In this document: positions 6,588 through 7,531 of the stretch, piece after piece
Layout of the letters: the number at the start of each line of letters is the position of its first letter
Position numbering within the stretch: the stretch's first letter is position 1
Source: Clostridia bacterium
GTDB taxonomy: Bacteria; Bacillota; Clostridia; Oscillospirales; CAG-272
Length of the DNA stretch: 7,531 nt
Direction of reading: 5' to 3'
Assembly (NCBI GenBank): GCA_017625275.1
Contig: JAGALI010000192.1
Coordinates: forward strand, 1 to 7,531
Notes under the pieces: model-generated
Databases searched by the model: none
Told to the model about the DNA's origin: nothing
Seen by the model: the letters and a program-made list of their open reading frames with translations, nothing else
Translations under genes and position numbers: made by a program

Positions 6588-7531
6588 TTAGTTAATTAGC
6601 TTTTTAAGCTCGAAAATAAAGTTCATTGCCTCAATTGGAGTAAGAGTATTTATATCTATTTTCTTTACTCTATCGGCAATTTCATATATACCGATGTCCT
6701 CAATTGACATTTCCATTGAGGGCTCGTTTTTAGACAAGACTGGTCTTACAGGGCCACCCTGCTCAATAATTTCGGCAAGGATTGTCTTAGCACGCTTTAC
6801 TACCTCGTTTGGTACACCTGCTAGCTTTGATACCTCGATACCATAGCTATCATCTGTTGGTCCCTTTACAATTTTGCGAAGGAAGATTATATCCTCTCCA
6901 CGCTTTTTAGCTGCTATGTTATAGTTTACAACTCCGTCAATTTCGTCCTCAAGCGAGGTAAGCTCATGATAGTGTGTTGCAAACATGGTCTTTGCGCCTA
7001 TTTTTCTGCTTGCTGTGTATTCGGCAATAGCCTTAGCCATGCTCATTCCATCAAAGGTGCTAGTGCCTCTGCCTATTTCATCGTAAATTATAAAGCTACG
7101 CTTTGTGGCGTTTTCGAGAATATAGGCAACCTCGGTCATCTCAAGCATAAAGGTTGATTGACCAGAGGCAAGGTCGTCGGATGCGCCAACACGAGTAAAC
7201 AGCTTATCAACAATACCTATTCTTGCAGATTTTGCAGGAACAAAGGAGCCGATTTGAGCCATTACAACTATTAGTGCACTTTGACGCATATAGGTTGATT
7301 TACCTGCCATATTTGGTCCTGTGATAAGGGCAAGACGGTCTGTCGTTGTGTTAAGAAAGGTATCGTTTGGAACGAAATAGCTGTCCTTAACAAATTGCTC
7401 TACAACAGGGTGACGTCCGTCCTTAATGTCGATTACATCGCTATAATCAACCTCCGGACAAACATAATTATTTTTCATTGCAACCTCTGCAAGTGACGCA
7501 TAGGCATCAAGCTTTGCAAGAAGATTTGCGC
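6588..7531 (-). CDS. mutS: DNA mismatch repair protein MutS, C-terminal part (5' end beyond window)
   Basis: MutS recognises mismatched bases and small loops and uses ATP to signal to MutL. The reading frame stays open to the right edge, giving 313 residues: the end of the core/clamp region and the whole ATPase with C-terminal helices. The full protein in Firmicutes is about 850-880 aa. ATG 7478 is internal, because the residues before it (AKLDAYASLAEVA) continue the MutS lever/ATPase junction. Counting from the first full codon at the edge, Walker A is GPNMAGKST (71-79), the signature loop is DDLASGQST (118-126), Walker B is YDEIGRGTS (149-157) with Asp150 and Glu151, and the switch His is His186 in FATHYHEL. 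The helix-turn-helix dimerisation segment KLAGVPNEVVKRAKTILAEI and the family's final LTPIEAMNFIFELKKL segment are present. The key ATPase residues all look intact. It is the most upstream visible gene of the mutS-mutL-tgt operon. Confidence 0.97.
   Translation of the reverse strand, partial: ANLLAKLDAYASLAEVAMKNNYVCPEVDYSDVIDIKDGRHPVVEQFVKDSYFVPNDTFLNTTTDRLALITGPNMAGKSTYMRQSALIVVMAQIGSFVPAKSARIGIVDKLFTRVGASDDLASGQSTFMLEMTEVAYILENATKRSFIIYDEIGRGTSTFDGMSMAKAIAEYTASRKIGAKTMFATHYHELTSLEDEIDGVVNYNIAAKKRGEDIIFLRKIVKGPTDDSYGIEVSKLAGVPNEVVKRAKTILAEIIEQGGPVRPVLSKNEPSMEMSIEDIGIYEIADRVKKIDINTLTPIEAMNFIFELKKLIN

Noticed and set aside
7476..7478. ATG at 7478 as the start of a short MutS-like protein.
   Set aside because: The same frame continues with MutS-like sequence to the window edge, so this Met is internal.

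Overview
The window reads as a chromosomal segment from a low-to-moderate GC Firmicute, most likely a gut-type anaerobic clostridium (Lachnospiraceae/Ruminococcaceae-like). This rests on AT-rich intergenic DNA, strong AGGAGG-type ribosome binding sites, a near-consensus cre box, and the general look of the MutL, Tgt and Cu/Zn-SOD-like proteins. No database search was possible, so the taxonomy is inference.

Left part (1-2305, minus strand): a compact sugar phosphotransferase (PTS) operon read ptsH (HPr), then crr-type EIIA(Glc), then an EIICB permease that runs off the left edge. Phosphate would pass from HPr His15 to EIIA His78, then to EIIB Cys482 and the sugar. A near-perfect cre box lies just upstream of the ptsH ribosome binding site, yet this HPr has Arg instead of the regulatory Ser at position 46.

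Middle part (2306-3536, plus strand): divergent from the PTS operon, a strong extended -10 promoter drives a monocistronic 136-aa single-pass membrane protein of unknown family, closed by its own terminator. A Cu/Zn superoxide-dismutase-family protein follows; it has no signal peptide and starts with an Asn run. A perfect hairpin with U-tracts on both strands separates it from the convergent operon to the right.

Right part (3537-7531, minus strand): a tightly packed operon mutS (3' part only), mutL, tgt. MutS and MutL are the core of methyl-independent mismatch repair; Tgt inserts the queuosine precursor base into tRNA. mutL and tgt overlap by one base (TAATG), so they are probably translationally coupled. 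The hairpin at 3504-3535 ends this operon too.

No mobile element, CRISPR array, tRNA or rRNA was seen. There is no gene-free stretch over 300 bases; the largest gap is 141 bases (2306-2446). I see no clear new multi-gene system. The items most worth a second look are the HPr/cre mismatch, the unknown membrane protein and the atypical SOD.
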